DNA of 64,000 nt from Pseudomonadota bacterium (GTDB taxonomy: Bacteria; Pseudomonadota; Alphaproteobacteria; Sphingomonadales; Sphingomonadaceae). The stretch is taken from the NCBI GenBank assembly GCA_020160755.1, contig JAIUPN010000005.1, positions 62,001-126,000 of the forward strand. The letters run 5' to 3'. This document shows positions 37,124 through 45,854 of this stretch, piece by piece. The position numbers and the translations under genes are program-made. Each line of letters begins with the position of its first letter. Position 1 is the first letter of the stretch. Under the pieces are notes generated by a model. The model was not told the origin of the DNA. It made no database searches and saw nothing but the letters and a program-made list of their open reading frames with translations.

Positions 37124-38514
37124 TCATCGTAGGGATTGCGCGAATTGCGGAAATTGAGGCGCACCGGAACGCCCTGGAATCCCAGTTCCTTGCGCATGCC
37201 GTTGACCAGATAGCGTTCATAGCTGCCCGGCAGGCTGTCGGTGCGCGTCCCGAAGACGACGAAGGTCGGCGGCCGGGTACGGGCCTGCGTGATATAGCGC
37301 AGCTTGATGCGCTTGCCGCCCGGCGCCGGCGGCGGATTGTTTTCGACCGCGCCTTCAAACCAGCGGTTGAGCCGCGCGGTCGAAACGCGGTTGGTCCAGA
37401 TTTCGCGCTGTTCGAACGCGACGCGAACCAGCGTATCGATGCCCTTGCCCGTCGCCCCCGAAATGCTGAGCACCGGCACGCCCTTGACCTGGCTGAGCCC
37501 GTCGTCGAGCGCATTGCGCACGCCGTTGAACAGCGACGAGGGATCCTCGGCGATGTCCCATTTGTTGAGCGCGACGATCAGCGCGCGGCCTTCCTGCAGC
37601 ACCCGGTCGGCGATGCGCAGATCCTGCGCCTCCAGCCCCTTGGTGGCGTCGAGCAGCAGCACGACGACCTCGGCAAAATCGACCGCGTGGAGTGCGTCGG
37701 CGACCGACAGTTTCTCGAGCTTGTCGACCACCTTGGCGCGCTTGCGCATCCCCGCGGTGTCGAACAGCTGGATTTCGTGGACCTCGCCGTCATTTTCCCA
37801 TTGCCAGTCGACGCGGATCGAATCGCGGGTAATCCCCGCCTCGGGCCCGGTGATCAGGCGATCCTCACCGATCATCCGGTTGATCAGCGTCGATTTGCCC
37901 GCGTTCGGGCGGCCGACGATCGCGAGCTTCATCGGGCCGAGCGGGGCGTCTTCGTCTTCGTCTTCCTCGCCTTCGACCGGCGGCGGCAGCGCTTCGGCTT
38001 CGGCCGCATCATAGGCCTCGACGATCGGACGGAGGGCATCGAACAGGTCGACGACGCCCTCGCCATGCTCGGCGCTGAGGGCGATGGGATTGTCGAAGCC
38101 GAGCGAATAGCTCTCCATCAGGCCGTCTTCGCCCTGCTTCCCCTCGGCCTTGTTGACGAGGAGGATGATCGGCGTGTCCTCGCTGCGCAGCCAGCGCGCG
38201 ATTTCCTCGTCGAGCGGGGTGACACCGGCGCGGCCGTCGATCATGAACAGAGCCGCGTCCGCCTCGCGCACCGCCTTTTCGGTCTGCACGCGCATCCGGC
38301 CGGGCAGGGTTGCGGCGTCATAATCTTCGAAACCCGCCGTATCGACGATGCGGAATTCGAGCCCGAGCAGCTGGCCATCGCCCTCGCGCCGGTCGCGCGT
38401 CACCCCGGGCTGGTCATCGACAAGCGCCAAGCGCTTGCCGACCAGCCGGTTGAACAGCGTCGATTTGCCCACATTGGGACGGCCGACAATGGCAATCGTC
38501 GCGAATCGCGACAT
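37120..38514 (-). CDS. der: Ribosome biogenesis GTPase Der
   Basis: Double-GTPase needed for 50S maturation. At 464 residues it has two G domains: GRPNVGKSTLFN and later GRPNAGKSTLINR, each with DTAGFE/DTAGMR switch II and NKAE/NKWD G4 motifs, and a C-terminal KH domain. An acidic insert (EGEEDEDED, near residue 180) lies between the G domains. ATG at 38514 (MSRFATIAIVG) chosen over an upstream in-frame codon. It follows bamB by 48 bases. Confidence 0.96.
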   Translation of the reverse strand: MSRFATIAIVGRPNVGKSTLFNRLVGKRLALVDDQPGVTRDRREGDGQLLGLEFRIVDTAGFEDYDAATLPGRMRVQTEKAVREADAALFMIDGRAGVTPLDEEIARWLRSEDTPIILLVNKAEGKQGEDGLMESYSLGFDNPIALSAEHGEGVVDLFDALRPIVEAYDAAEAEALPPPVEGEEDEDEDAPLGPMKLAIVGRPNAGKSTLINRMIGEDRLITGPEAGITRDSIRVDWQWENDGEVHEIQLFDTAGMRKRAKVVDKLEKLSVADALHAVDFAEVVVLLLDATKGLEAQDLRIADRVLQEGRALIVALNKWDIAEDPSSLFNGVRNALDDGLSQVKGVPVLSISGATGKGIDTLVRVAFEQREIWTNRVSTARLNRWFEGAVENNPPPAPGGKRIKLRYITQARTRPPTFVVFGTRTDSLPGSYERYLVNGMRKELGFQGVPVRLNFRNSRNPYDE

Positions 38515-38562
38515 GAGACTATTCCCTGTATCCAACCGGGCCGCCCCGGCCCGGACGCTGTA

Positions 38563-39897
38563 TCAGCGCCAGGCCGTGATCTGCCCGTCGTCCGCGAGGA
38601 CGTACAAAATATTATTCGCAACCACCGGGGGCTGCGACAGCGACGATTTGAATTCGGTCGACCCGAGGAGCGATCCATCGGTCGGCGAGAATTCGGAGAG
38701 CGTCCCCTCGCTGTTGACCGCGATCAGGCGCCCGCCCGCGAGGATCGGACCCGTCCAGCGGATCGGGTCCTTTTTCTTCTTTTCGGTTTCGACGCGGAAG
38801 CGCGCAAGCTGTTGCAGCCAGCGCACCTTGCCGCTGGCGCGCGCGACGCACAGCAGCTTGCCGTCGTCGGTCATCGCATAGACCCACTCGCCGACGACAT
38901 AGGGCGTCGAGATGCCCGCGATCGAAATTTCCCAGCTGCGCTGCCCGGTGACGAGCTCATAGCTCGCCATGCGCCCGCCCTGACCGAGCGCGAAAACCCG
39001 GCCGCGGTCGACGACCGGATCGGCGTCGACGTCGGTCAGCGTCGACACCGACAGCGCCATCGAGGTGCGCGCGAGCGCATCTTCCCAGAGGTCGCGGCCG
39101 TTTTCATAGCGATAGGCCTGGACCTCGCCCGACGAATAGCCGGCAACGATCGTTCCCTGCCCGGCCGCGGGCGATGCCGCGCCGAACACGCTGCCCGGCT
39201 CCATCGACGCCGTCGCCTGCCACTGCACCGCGCCGGTCGCGGCGTTGAGCGCGAAAATCTGGTTGTCCTGGCTGATCACATAGACGCCGCCGAAAGCAAT
39301 CGTCGGTGCGCCACGCAGCGGACCCGCGGGCTTGACCTTCCAGATCACCGACCCGTCGGCGACGTTGAGCGCCGCAACGTCGCCGACGCCGCTGGTCGCG
39401 TAGACGACATTGCCGTCGACGCCGGCGCCGCCACCGAACAGCGAATCCTTGAAATCCTTGCCCGTGCTGCCGATCGGCGTGCGCCACAGCGGCGCGCCGG
39501 TGTCAGCCGAAAGCGCGGTCACAACGGCGTCGGTATCGACGACGAACAGGCGGTTGTCGGCAATGACCGGCGCGGCGGCGAGGCGCTGCTTGTTGGTGCT
39601 GCCTGCGATATTGGCCTGCCACAATTTGCTGCGCGTCGCAGCGAGTGCCGGATGGCCCATCGATTTCGACGCGTTGCCGCCCGATTGCGACCAGGCGGCA
39701 TTGACCGCCGGTTCGGGCAGCACGACCGCGATTTCAGCAGTGACCGGGTCGACCTTGACGCTGTTGTCGTTCGACAGGATCGACACGCGATCGCCGATCG
39801 TCGGCGTCTTCGGTCCGCCGTCGCCTTTCAGCACGCCGCAACCGGCGAGCGGCAGCGCGATCAGCGCCGCATAGAGTCCGTAACGCGATTTCCGCAT
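38563..39897 (-). CDS. bamB: Outer membrane assembly lipoprotein BamB (PQQ-repeat beta-propeller)
   Basis: A 444-residue lipoprotein with signal and lipobox LPLAGCG (Cys near residue 20), then repeated blades with the PQQ-like pattern (ALSADTGAPLWRTPIG, ALNVADGSVIWKV, ALNAATGAVQWQA, ASGKVRWLQQL). BamB supports beta-barrel assembly at the BAM complex. The order YfgM-like, bamB, der matches many proteobacteria. ATG at 39897 is one base after the YfgM-like stop; the longer open frame upstream is inside that gene and rejected. Confidence 0.9.
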   Translation of the reverse strand: MRKSRYGLYAALIALPLAGCGVLKGDGGPKTPTIGDRVSILSNDNSVKVDPVTAEIAVVLPEPAVNAAWSQSGGNASKSMGHPALAATRSKLWQANIAGSTNKQRLAAAPVIADNRLFVVDTDAVVTALSADTGAPLWRTPIGSTGKDFKDSLFGGGAGVDGNVVYATSGVGDVAALNVADGSVIWKVKPAGPLRGAPTIAFGGVYVISQDNQIFALNAATGAVQWQATASMEPGSVFGAASPAAGQGTIVAGYSSGEVQAYRYENGRDLWEDALARTSMALSVSTLTDVDADPVVDRGRVFALGQGGRMASYELVTGQRSWEISIAGISTPYVVGEWVYAMTDDGKLLCVARASGKVRWLQQLARFRVETEKKKKDPIRWTGPILAGGRLIAVNSEGTLSEFSPTDGSLLGSTEFKSSLSQPPVVANNILYVLADDGQITAWR

Positions 39898-39898
39898 A

Positions 39899-40702
39899 TT
39901 ATTTGGCTTCCTCAGCTTTTCCGGCTGCCGCTGCCTTCGGCGCGGCACTGCCTTTCTGGTCCCCGGCGGCGCTTGCCGCCGCCTTTTGTTCGGCTCCGGC
40001 GCTTTCGGCTGCCTTGTCTGCAACGGCATCGACGCCAAGCATCCCCGCCATCTGCACCGATCGCGATTGCAGCGACTTGGCGACACCCGGCGATTTGGCG
40101 ATGCGGCCGTACAGCGCACCGGCCTGGTCGAACTGACCGAGCTGGTAGTGCGCGGTCGCCGACAGCTCCGCCGCGCTGGCGAACCAGCTCGATGCCGGAT
40201 CCTTCGCGTCGACCATCGGTTTCAGGCGCGCGATCACCGCTTCGGGCTTCAGCGTGTCATATTCGAACGCCGTCTGGCGGATGAGTGCGAGGTCGCGCAG
40301 CGACTGGTCGAGTTTCGTGTCGGCCGCAACCTTCGCCATCAACGCGGCGGCCGCCTTCAGATCGCCCGTCTGCGCCTTGATGTTCGCTTCCTGCATCTGC
40401 GCGACCGCGCGATAGGCGGGATTGCCCTCAGCAGCGAGCTTCTGGAGCTCGGTAGTCGCGGCGCGCGGCTGGTTCGTACCCAGCTTTTCAAAGGCGGCGA
40501 TCAGCTCTTCGGCCTGTTCGCCGCGCGCGGCCTCCTGCCGGTGACCCCAGAAAAGATAACCGGCGAATGCGAGCAGCGCGGCAAGCACACCGCCGATGAT
40601 CCAGCGGCCATAGCGCTGCATGATCGTATCAAGCTGGTCCTTGCGGACGGCTTCATCGACCTCCTGCAACAGCGCGGCGTCGTTCGTCGGGCTCAGGGCC
40701 AA
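39899..40702 (-). CDS. YfgM-like TPR membrane protein
   Basis: A 267-residue protein with a cytosolic N-terminus (LLQEVDEAVRKDQLDTIMQRYGRW), one membrane segment (IIGGVLAALLAFAGYLFW, about 35-52), a periplasmic TPR-like helical region (60-215) and an Ala/Lys/Glu-rich tail. This matches YfgM, which works with periplasmic chaperones and the Sec machinery. The first codon is TTG at 40702 with GGAGG nearby; the only ATG close by is out of frame. First gene of the yfgM-bamB-der-tusA run. Confidence 0.85.
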   Translation of the reverse strand: MALSPTNDAALLQEVDEAVRKDQLDTIMQRYGRWIIGGVLAALLAFAGYLFWGHRQEAARGEQAEELIAAFEKLGTNQPRAATTELQKLAAEGNPAYRAVAQMQEANIKAQTGDLKAAAALMAKVAADTKLDQSLRDLALIRQTAFEYDTLKPEAVIARLKPMVDAKDPASSWFASAAELSATAHYQLGQFDQAGALYGRIAKSPGVAKSLQSRSVQMAGMLGVDAVADKAAESAGAEQKAAASAAGDQKGSAAPKAAAAGKAEEAK

Positions 40703-40809
40703 TCAAACCTCCATATATTCGTCATGGCTCCGGGCCGGTCGCTTCCTTAGCGAGGGCGCCGAAAAAGGCCAAGCGATTCACTCGGCCCGATCGGCACGCC
40801 GCGCGGGGT

Positions 40810-41673
40810 TCAGCCAGCGTAGATCTGATCCTCGGTCGGGAATGAACGGGACCTGACTTCTTCGGCATAGTCCTTGACCGCGCCGCTGACGACCGCCCCC
40901 ATGTCCTGATAGCGTTTCACAAACTTCGGGACACGTTCGAACATGCCGAGCATGTCGTCGGTGACGAGGACCTGCCCGTCGCACTGCGCCGACGCGCCGA
41001 TGCCGATCGTCGGGCAATCGACCTTGTTCGTGATCTCGATCGCGATCGATTCGAGCACGCCCTCGATGACGATCGAAAAGGCACCCGCCTGCGCCACGGC
41101 GACGGCGTCTTCGACGATCGAGCGCGCTTCTTCCTCGCTCTTGCCGCGCACACCATAGCCGCCAAGGATATTTACCGCCTGCGGGGTCAGCCCGACATGG
41201 CCCATCACCGGGATGCCGCGCTGGGTCAGGAACTCGATCGTCGGCGCAAGCACCTTGCCGCCCTCGACCTTCACCGCCGCGGCGCCGGTTTCCTTGAGCA
41301 GCCGCGCGGCGTTGTCGAACGCCTGCTGCGGACTGCCTTCATAGCTGCCGAAGGGCATGTCGACGATCACCGCGGCGTGATAGCTGCCGCGCACGACCGC
41401 GGCGCCGTGCAGCGCCATCATGTCCATCGTCACGCCGACGGTGTGCGGCAGGCCGTAGATCACCTGCGCCAGCGAATCGCCGACGAGCAGCATGTCGCAA
41501 TGCGGGTCGAGCAGCTGCGCCATGCGGACCGTGTAGGCGGTCAGCATGACGAGCGGCTCGCCGCCCTTGCGCTGGCGGATGCGCGGCACCGTCAGGCGCT
41601 TCATCGGCTGCGGTGTCGGATTGGCGCGGCTCGTCGAGGTGTCGAGGGTGAGCGTTTTGGGGAGCGTAGACAT
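40810..41673 (-). CDS. panB: 3-methyl-2-oxobutanoate hydroxymethyltransferase
   Basis: First committed step of pantothenate synthesis, using methylene-THF. The 287-residue protein has [56 protein letters not shown] and IGIGAS, all PanB landmarks. ATG at 41673 ([11 protein letters not shown]) used. Divergent from the membrane-protein/XRE cassette. Confidence 0.95.
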   Translation of the reverse strand: MSTLPKTLTLDTSTSRANPTPQPMKRLTVPRIRQRKGGEPLVMLTAYTVRMAQLLDPHCDMLLVGDSLAQVIYGLPHTVGVTMDMMALHGAAVVRGSYHAAVIVDMPFGSYEGSPQQAFDNAARLLKETGAAAVKVEGGKVLAPTIEFLTQRGIPVMGHVGLTPQAVNILGGYGVRGKSEEEARSIVEDAVAVAQAGAFSIVIEGVLESIAIEITNKVDCPTIGIGASAQCDGQVLVTDDMLGMFERVPKFVKRYQDMGAVVSGAVKDYAEEVRSRSFPTEDQIYAG

Positions 41674-41737
41674 GGCGCGCCGTCTAGCCCCTCGGCGGAC
41701 CGAACGAAAGGTCGAAGAGCAAGAATGTAAAATCATC

Positions 41738-41772
41738 TTGACTCCATGTTAGATATTTTTAACATAGAGTCA
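41738..41772 (+). promoter_or_regulatory. Palindromic promoter/operator of the membrane-protein/XRE cassette
   Basis: Arms TGACTCCATGTTA (41739-41751) and TAACATAGAGTCA (41760-41772) form a 13-base inverted repeat with one mismatch and an 8-base AT-rich spacer. The same bases contain a -35 TTGACT (41738-41743) and, 16 bases on, a -10 TAACAT (41760-41765). A dimeric repressor bound here would cover the whole core promoter; the XRE regulator two genes down is the obvious candidate. Confidence 0.75.
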
Positions 41773-41800
41773 TGTAGAACGAACATTGGAGAATCGCAGC

Positions 41801-42223
41801 ATGACCTTTCGCGAGAAAACACATTGGGTGGCGCTGGTGGTGATGGCGGTCGCTTTTGGCTGGTATTTTTTTCAGCTGCACACCGCGCTGCCGCATGGGC
41901 CCGGCAATATTGCCGCGAGCGGGGGCCTGCTGACAGCCGTGACCATCGGCATCATCCTGGCCATGAGCCTCATCATCGGCATCATCGCGGCGGTAAACCC
42001 GCGCGACGCGCACGCCGCCGCTGACGAGCGCGAACGTAGTATCCACTGGCGCGGCACCCATTATGCCTATTATCCGATGGTGCTGGGCATCTGGCTGTGC
42101 ATCGGACTGATCTTTGCGGGCTACAGCACACCGACGCTGCTCAACACGCTGCTGGCGGTGGTCGTGTTCGCCGAGATGGTACGGATCGGCGTGCAGCTCT
42201 ATCTTTATCGCCGGGATGCCTGA
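41801..42223 (+). CDS. Four-helix membrane protein of an XRE-linked cassette
   Basis: A 140-residue membrane protein with segments at about 10-26 (VALVVMAVAFGWYFFQL), 45-66, 90-110 and 112-130. No family recognised. A charged loop (NPRDAHAAADERERSIHWRG) lies between segments 2 and 3. ATG at 41801 with GGAG upstream; a TTG 15 bases earlier was rejected. The XRE regulator follows after 3 bases, a pairing of small membrane protein and HTH regulator seen in many bacteria whose function is not known. Confidence 0.78.
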   Translation: MTFREKTHWVALVVMAVAFGWYFFQLHTALPHGPGNIAASGGLLTAVTIGIILAMSLIIGIIAAVNPRDAHAAADERERSIHWRGTHYAYYPMVLGIWLCIGLIFAGYSTPTLLNTLLAVVVFAEMVRIGVQLYLYRRDA

Positions 42224-42226
42224 CCG

Positions 42227-42445
42227 GTGCCGCTGCCCTTCACCAACGACATCCGCACGCTGCGCTTTCTCGCCGGCGAAATGACGCAGGGCGATCTCGG
42301 CGACCGCGTCGGCGTGACGCGGCAGACGATCGCCGCGATCGAACAGGGTAAATATTCACCGTCGCTCGAGGTCGCATTCCGGATCGCACGCGTCTTCGAC
42401 AAGCCGCTCGAAGCGGTGTTCCAGTGGGGCGACGGCAGCAATTGA
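42227..42445 (+). CDS. XRE-family HTH regulator
   Basis: A 72-residue single-domain Cro/C1-type regulator. The helix-turn-helix lies in MTQGDLGDRVGVTRQTIAAIEQGKYSPSLEVAFRIARVF, and the protein ends shortly after (PLEAVFQWGD). Length and sequence resemble the YgzD/YozG group of small XRE proteins. GTG start at 42227, coupled to the upstream membrane protein gene. Likely binds the palindrome at 41739-41772 and represses its own transcript; this is inference. Confidence 0.88.
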   Translation: MPLPFTNDIRTLRFLAGEMTQGDLGDRVGVTRQTIAAIEQGKYSPSLEVAFRIARVFDKPLEAVFQWGDGSN

Positions 42446-42465
42446 GACAGCGCGGCCGCGCGGGT

Positions 42466-42500
42466 CCGGCCCACGCCTCTCCCCGGGGGCGGCGGGCCGG
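42466..42500. terminator. GC-rich hairpin between convergent XRE and aldo/keto reductase genes
   Basis: CCGGCCC (42466-42472) pairs with GGGCCGG (42494-42500), with a further CGCC/GGCG pairing inside. No T-run. Could act as a transcript end for both strands. Confidence 0.4.
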
Positions 42501-42503
42501 GCT

Positions 42504-43433
42504 TCAGGCCGCGGTCAGCGCGGCGAGATGGTCGGTGCTCAGTGTCAGGCCGATGCTGCCGAGGAGCTCGTCGAGCTGTTCGACCGTCGTCGCGCTCGCG
42601 ATCGGCGCCGTGACGCCCGGCTGGGCTGCGACCCAGGCGAGCGCGATCTGCGACAGGGTGGCCCCGGTCTCAACGGCGATGGCATCCATCGCCGCGAGCA
42701 TCGCCGGTCCCTTGCCCTCGACATAGGGCTTTACCCGTGGCCCGCGCGCGCGCTGGCCGATGTCGTCGACGCTGCGATATTTGCCGGTCAAATAGCCCGA
42801 AGCGAGGCTGAAATAGGTAACGACGCCGAGCCCCTCGGCGATGCACAATTGCTGGAGCGGCCCTTCATATTGCGCGCGGTCGAGCAGGTTGAGCTCGGGC
42901 TGCATCGTGCTGAACCGCGGCAATCCCTTCGCGTCCGCGACGCGCAGCGCCTCGGCTAGTCGCTCCGCCGAATAGTTGGACGCGCCGATCGCGCGCACGG
43001 TCCCCGCATCGACGAGTTCGGCAAACGCCCCCAGCACCTCGTCGAGAGGAACATCGGGATCGTCCTTGTGCGCGAAGTAAAGGTCGATCGTGTCGGTGCC
43101 GAGCCGGTCGAGCGACCCTTGCACCGCCTCGCGAATGCGGTCGGGCCGGAGCCCGCCGGGCATCATGCCGACCTTGGTTGCGATGAGGATATTGTCGCGC
43201 GCGCCGCTTGCGTTGAGCCACGCGCCCATCATGCTTTCGGATTCGCCGCCCTTGTGGCCGGGAACCCACGCCGAATAGACGTCGGCAGTGTCGATCATCC
43301 CGCCGCCCAGCTCGACGAAGCGGTCGAGAACGGCGAAGCTCGCATCGCGCCCCGCCGTCATACCGAACACATTGCCGCCAAGCACGAACGGCCGGATCGA
43401 CAGCCCGCTCGCGCCGAGGGCTTTTTCGGTCAT
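42504..43433 (-). CDS. Aldo/keto reductase
   Basis: A 309-residue NADPH-dependent oxidoreductase of the AKR superfamily, closest in pattern to the YajO/general stress type. Visible: the Asp/Tyr catalytic region GGGMIDTADVYSAW, LIATKVG, IDLYFAHKDDPDVPLDEVLGAF (His/Asp), IGASNYSAERL and C-terminal IASATTVEQLDELLG. Its ATG overlaps the glycerophosphodiesterase stop by four bases. Substrate unknown. Confidence 0.9.
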   Translation of the reverse strand: MTEKALGASGLSIRPFVLGGNVFGMTAGRDASFAVLDRFVELGGGMIDTADVYSAWVPGHKGGESESMMGAWLNASGARDNILIATKVGMMPGGLRPDRIREAVQGSLDRLGTDTIDLYFAHKDDPDVPLDEVLGAFAELVDAGTVRAIGASNYSAERLAEALRVADAKGLPRFSTMQPELNLLDRAQYEGPLQQLCIAEGLGVVTYFSLASGYLTGKYRSVDDIGQRARGPRVKPYVEGKGPAMLAAMDAIAVETGATLSQIALAWVAAQPGVTAPIASATTVEQLDELLGSIGLTLSTDHLAALTAA

Positions 43434-44521
43434 GGCTCGCGCCCTTGCTTCACCGCCGCCGCCGCTTCGCGCGAATTGTCGCTGAACAGCCCGTCGATGC
43501 CGGTCTTGAGATAGGCCCGGATTTCGGCGCCGAGGTCACCGTGTCCGGCGGGATTGACCCCGCCCTTTTCGCCAAGCGGCAGGAAATAATTCTCGCGGCG
43601 GAAGGTCCAGGGATGCACCTTGAGCCCCGCAGCATGGGCATCGCGCACGAGGTTCGTCGGATCGCCGAGCCGGCCGAGCGCGGCGCGCGGGATCACCATC
43701 ATCTTGTTCGGGCCGATACCGTCAGCATAGGCAGCGATCATCTTCAGCCCCGCGGGTGACGCCATCGCGGCATAGCGGATGTCGGGCCTGTCGGCGGGGC
43801 CGCCCTCGGCATCCATCAACTGGATCAGCGGCAGGTCGCTCTTCGCGCGCAGGTCCATCAGATTGCCCACCTCGAAACTCTGGATGAACACCGGCGCGGC
43901 GCGGCCGCGATAGCCGAAGCGTTCCAGTATCGCGAGCAGGGGTGCCTCGTGCGGCAGGCCGATCGAGGCGAAATAGCTCGGATGCTTGGTTTCGGGGTAG
44001 ACACCGACGGGCTTGTCACGCCCCTTGTTGACCGCGGCGAGCAGGGTCAGGATTTCCTCGAAGGTCGGGATGTCGAACTGGCCGTCATAGGCGGTGCTGC
44101 GCAGCTTGGGCAGCCGTTCGCGCGCGCGGAGCGTCTTCAGTTCGGCGAGCGTGAAATCCTCGGTGAACCAGCCGGTGACCTGGGCGCCGTCGATCGTCTT
44201 CGTCGCCTTGCGGGCCTTGAATTCGGGACGATCGGCGACGTCGGTCGTTTCCGAAATCTCGTTCTCGTGCCGCGCGACGAGGATACCGTCTTTGGTCAAC
44301 ACCAGGTCGGGCTCGATATAGTCGGCGCCCTGCTCGATCGCGAGCCGATAGCCCGCGATCGTATGCTCGGGCCGCTCGCCCGACGCGCCGCGGTGCGCAA
44401 TGATGATAGGCGGCTGGCCGTCGAGGGTGGGCTCTGCGGTCATATCGTCAGCCGCGCAGCCCGCCAACAGCATCACGGCCGCCAGCATTGAGGCCATAGG
44501 GGCCAGGGGCCAGCGGATCAT
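43430..44521 (-). CDS. glpQ: Glycerophosphodiester phosphodiesterase lipoprotein
   Basis: A 363-residue periplasmic enzyme that releases glycerol-3-phosphate from deacylated phospholipid head groups. The lipobox LLAGCAADD is near residue 20. Catalytic motifs: [15 protein letters not shown] (His and Arg) and YIEPDLVLTKDGILVARHE. It is full length for the GlpQ type. ATG at 44521 overlaps the ArsC-like stop (ATGA). Lies between the ArsC-like and aldo/keto reductase genes with 4-base overlaps both sides, a tight operon. Confidence 0.92.
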   Translation of the reverse strand: MIRWPLAPMASMLAAVMLLAGCAADDMTAEPTLDGQPPIIIAHRGASGERPEHTIAGYRLAIEQGADYIEPDLVLTKDGILVARHENEISETTDVADRPEFKARKATKTIDGAQVTGWFTEDFTLAELKTLRARERLPKLRSTAYDGQFDIPTFEEILTLLAAVNKGRDKPVGVYPETKHPSYFASIGLPHEAPLLAILERFGYRGRAAPVFIQSFEVGNLMDLRAKSDLPLIQLMDAEGGPADRPDIRYAAMASPAGLKMIAAYADGIGPNKMMVIPRAALGRLGDPTNLVRDAHAAGLKVHPWTFRRENYFLPLGEKGGVNPAGHGDLGAEIRAYLKTGIDGLFSDNSREAAAAVKQGREP

Positions 44522-44868
44522 GCCGCAAAACGCGTCTGCCAATCGCCGGCCGCAAAACCGACGCTGATGGTGCCGCTCGCCTCGACCACCGGGCGGCGGA
44601 TCATCGCCGGCTGTTCGAGCATCAGCGCCTTCGCCGAGGCCGCGTCGAGCCCATCCTTTTGCGCATCGGGCAGCTTGCGGAAGGTCGTGCCCGCCTTGTT
44701 GAGCAGCTTTTCCCAGCCGAGCGCGTCGATCCAGCCTTGCAGCCGCGCGGCGTCGAGCCCGTCCTTGCGCACATCGTGGAAACGATAGGCGACACCCTGA
44801 TCGTCGAGCCAGCGGCGCGCCTTCTTCACCGTGTCGCAGTTCGAAATGCCATAGAGAATCAGCGTCAT
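44518..44868 (-). CDS. ArsC/Spx-family reductase-like protein (YffB type)
   Basis: A 116-residue thioredoxin-fold protein. The opening LYGISNCDTVKKARRWLDDQGVAYRFHDVRKDG has the single N-terminal Cys of the YffB group; MIRRPVV near residue 90 is the usual RxxxP-like segment. Function of YffB proteins is unsettled; arsenate reduction is not supported since no ars genes are near. First gene of the run with glpQ and the aldo/keto reductase. Confidence 0.85.
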   Translation of the reverse strand: MTLILYGISNCDTVKKARRWLDDQGVAYRFHDVRKDGLDAARLQGWIDALGWEKLLNKAGTTFRKLPDAQKDGLDAASAKALMLEQPAMIRRPVVEASGTISVGFAAGDWQTRFAA

Positions 44869-44926
44869 GGATATGAGGCGTAGCAGGTGCCGATGGCATA
44901 TTCGAGACGCGAAAGCGCCGACCGCG

Positions 44927-45604
44927 TCACGAGGCGAGCGGACGGTCGGTGAGGCGGGTGTTCGCGCTCGCCAATTTGCCGCGCAGCGCGCGCGCGAAGC
45001 CTTCGTGGAGTGCGCCGGCGATGCCGGGATTGGCCGCCAGATAGGCGCGCAACGCCGCCGCGGGGACGAACCACAGCCGCGCGTTGCTGCCGAGCACCAC
45101 CGTTCCCGTTGCGTGAGTGCCGTCGAGCACCGTCGCTTCGCCGATCAGCGCGCCGTCGGACAATCGCCCGACCTCGACGCCCTCGCGCAGGATCGTCGCC
45201 TGCCCTTCGGCGAGGTAGAAGAGGCTGGGTGCGGCCTGATTCTCGCGGATCAACACTTCGCCGCGGCGCGCCGATATCCAGTGGCCCTGGTCGATCAGGT
45301 CGCGCGCGAGCAACGGGCTCAGCCCCGCGAAATGCTGGCGGCGCAATTCCTCTTCCTCGGCCGAGAAGCGCATCTGCGCGCCGCGCAGCCACAGGCGCGC
45401 GAGGATGCCGATATTGACGACGAGGATTGCGAGCACCAGCAGGCTGGAGCCCACATCGGGTCCGCGAAAGAGCGCCAGCGGGAGGGCGACCAGCGCCGCG
45501 GCAGCAAGCCCCATGCGGACATAGTCGATGCGCACGACAAAACTGGTCGCGAGCAGGAGCAGGAGCGCCCCATATAGAAACCATGCGGAATCGAAACTCG
45601 CCAT
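44927..45604 (-). CDS. Membrane protein with cyclic-nucleotide-binding domain
   Basis: A 225-residue protein with three membrane helices in the first 75 residues (FLYGALLLLLATSFVVRI, MGLAAAALVALPLALF, SSLLVLAILVVNIGILARLW) followed by a cytosolic cNMP-binding-like beta-roll (about 95-200: ISARRGEVLIRENQAAPSLFYLAEGQATIL...GALIGEATVLDG). The layout resembles Popeye-domain proteins. The phosphate-binding cassette is not canonical, so cNMP binding is unproven. ATG at 45604 used. Confidence 0.8.
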   Translation of the reverse strand: MASFDSAWFLYGALLLLLATSFVVRIDYVRMGLAAAALVALPLALFRGPDVGSSLLVLAILVVNIGILARLWLRGAQMRFSAEEEELRRQHFAGLSPLLARDLIDQGHWISARRGEVLIRENQAAPSLFYLAEGQATILREGVEVGRLSDGALIGEATVLDGTHATGTVVLGSNARLWFVPAAALRAYLAANPGIAGALHEGFARALRGKLASANTRLTDRPLAS

Positions 45605-45784
45605 AACCAATCGCTTCGCGTCGAGACCCGAAGTCAGGTCACCAAGTGTATAACGTCGCCGATAGCCTGTCGCCTTGGCCCGCCCCCACGCGCCATGGCT
45701 TGTAATAAACTATCAGTTCACTGGTCCGAAGAAAAGCATAGGTGCGCAAACGTGACGATAATGCTAATTTTCGGGTTTGATCGC

Positions 45785-45826
45785 GCCGGAAACATTGCTT
45801 CCGGCCGGCATAGGCGCCATGTGGCG
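45785..45826 (+). other. Two hairpins upstream of the DAHP synthase gene
   Basis: GCCGGAA/TTCCGGC (45785-45805, 7-base stem and loop) and GCGCC/GGCGC (from about 45814 to 45826, loop ATGT) lie in the 250-base region before aroG. They could form a 5' leader structure. There is no Trp-, Phe- or Tyr-rich leader peptide, so classical attenuation is not supported. The rest of the 45605-45854 interval holds nothing else that I recognise. Confidence 0.4.
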
Positions 45827-45854
45827 CTCGATTCGAACGCGAAAAGACAGGCAT

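Noticed and set aside
36868..40284. Open frame of 1138 codons on the plus strand
   Set aside because: It runs antisense to der, bamB and the YfgM-like gene, with Arg/Asp/His-biased composition typical of shadow frames in GC-rich DNA; the minus-strand proteins have clear family motifs.
44518..44868. Arsenate reductase function for the ArsC-like gene
   Set aside because: Only the fold and one Cys match; no ars genes nearby, and it sits in a glycerophosphodiesterase operon.
45816..45854. N-terminal extension [12 protein letters not shown] of DAHP synthase
   Set aside because: In frame, but class II DAHP synthases start near the WQPHSW segment and the second ATG is better placed; also considered as a leader peptide and rejected because it lacks repeated aromatic codons.
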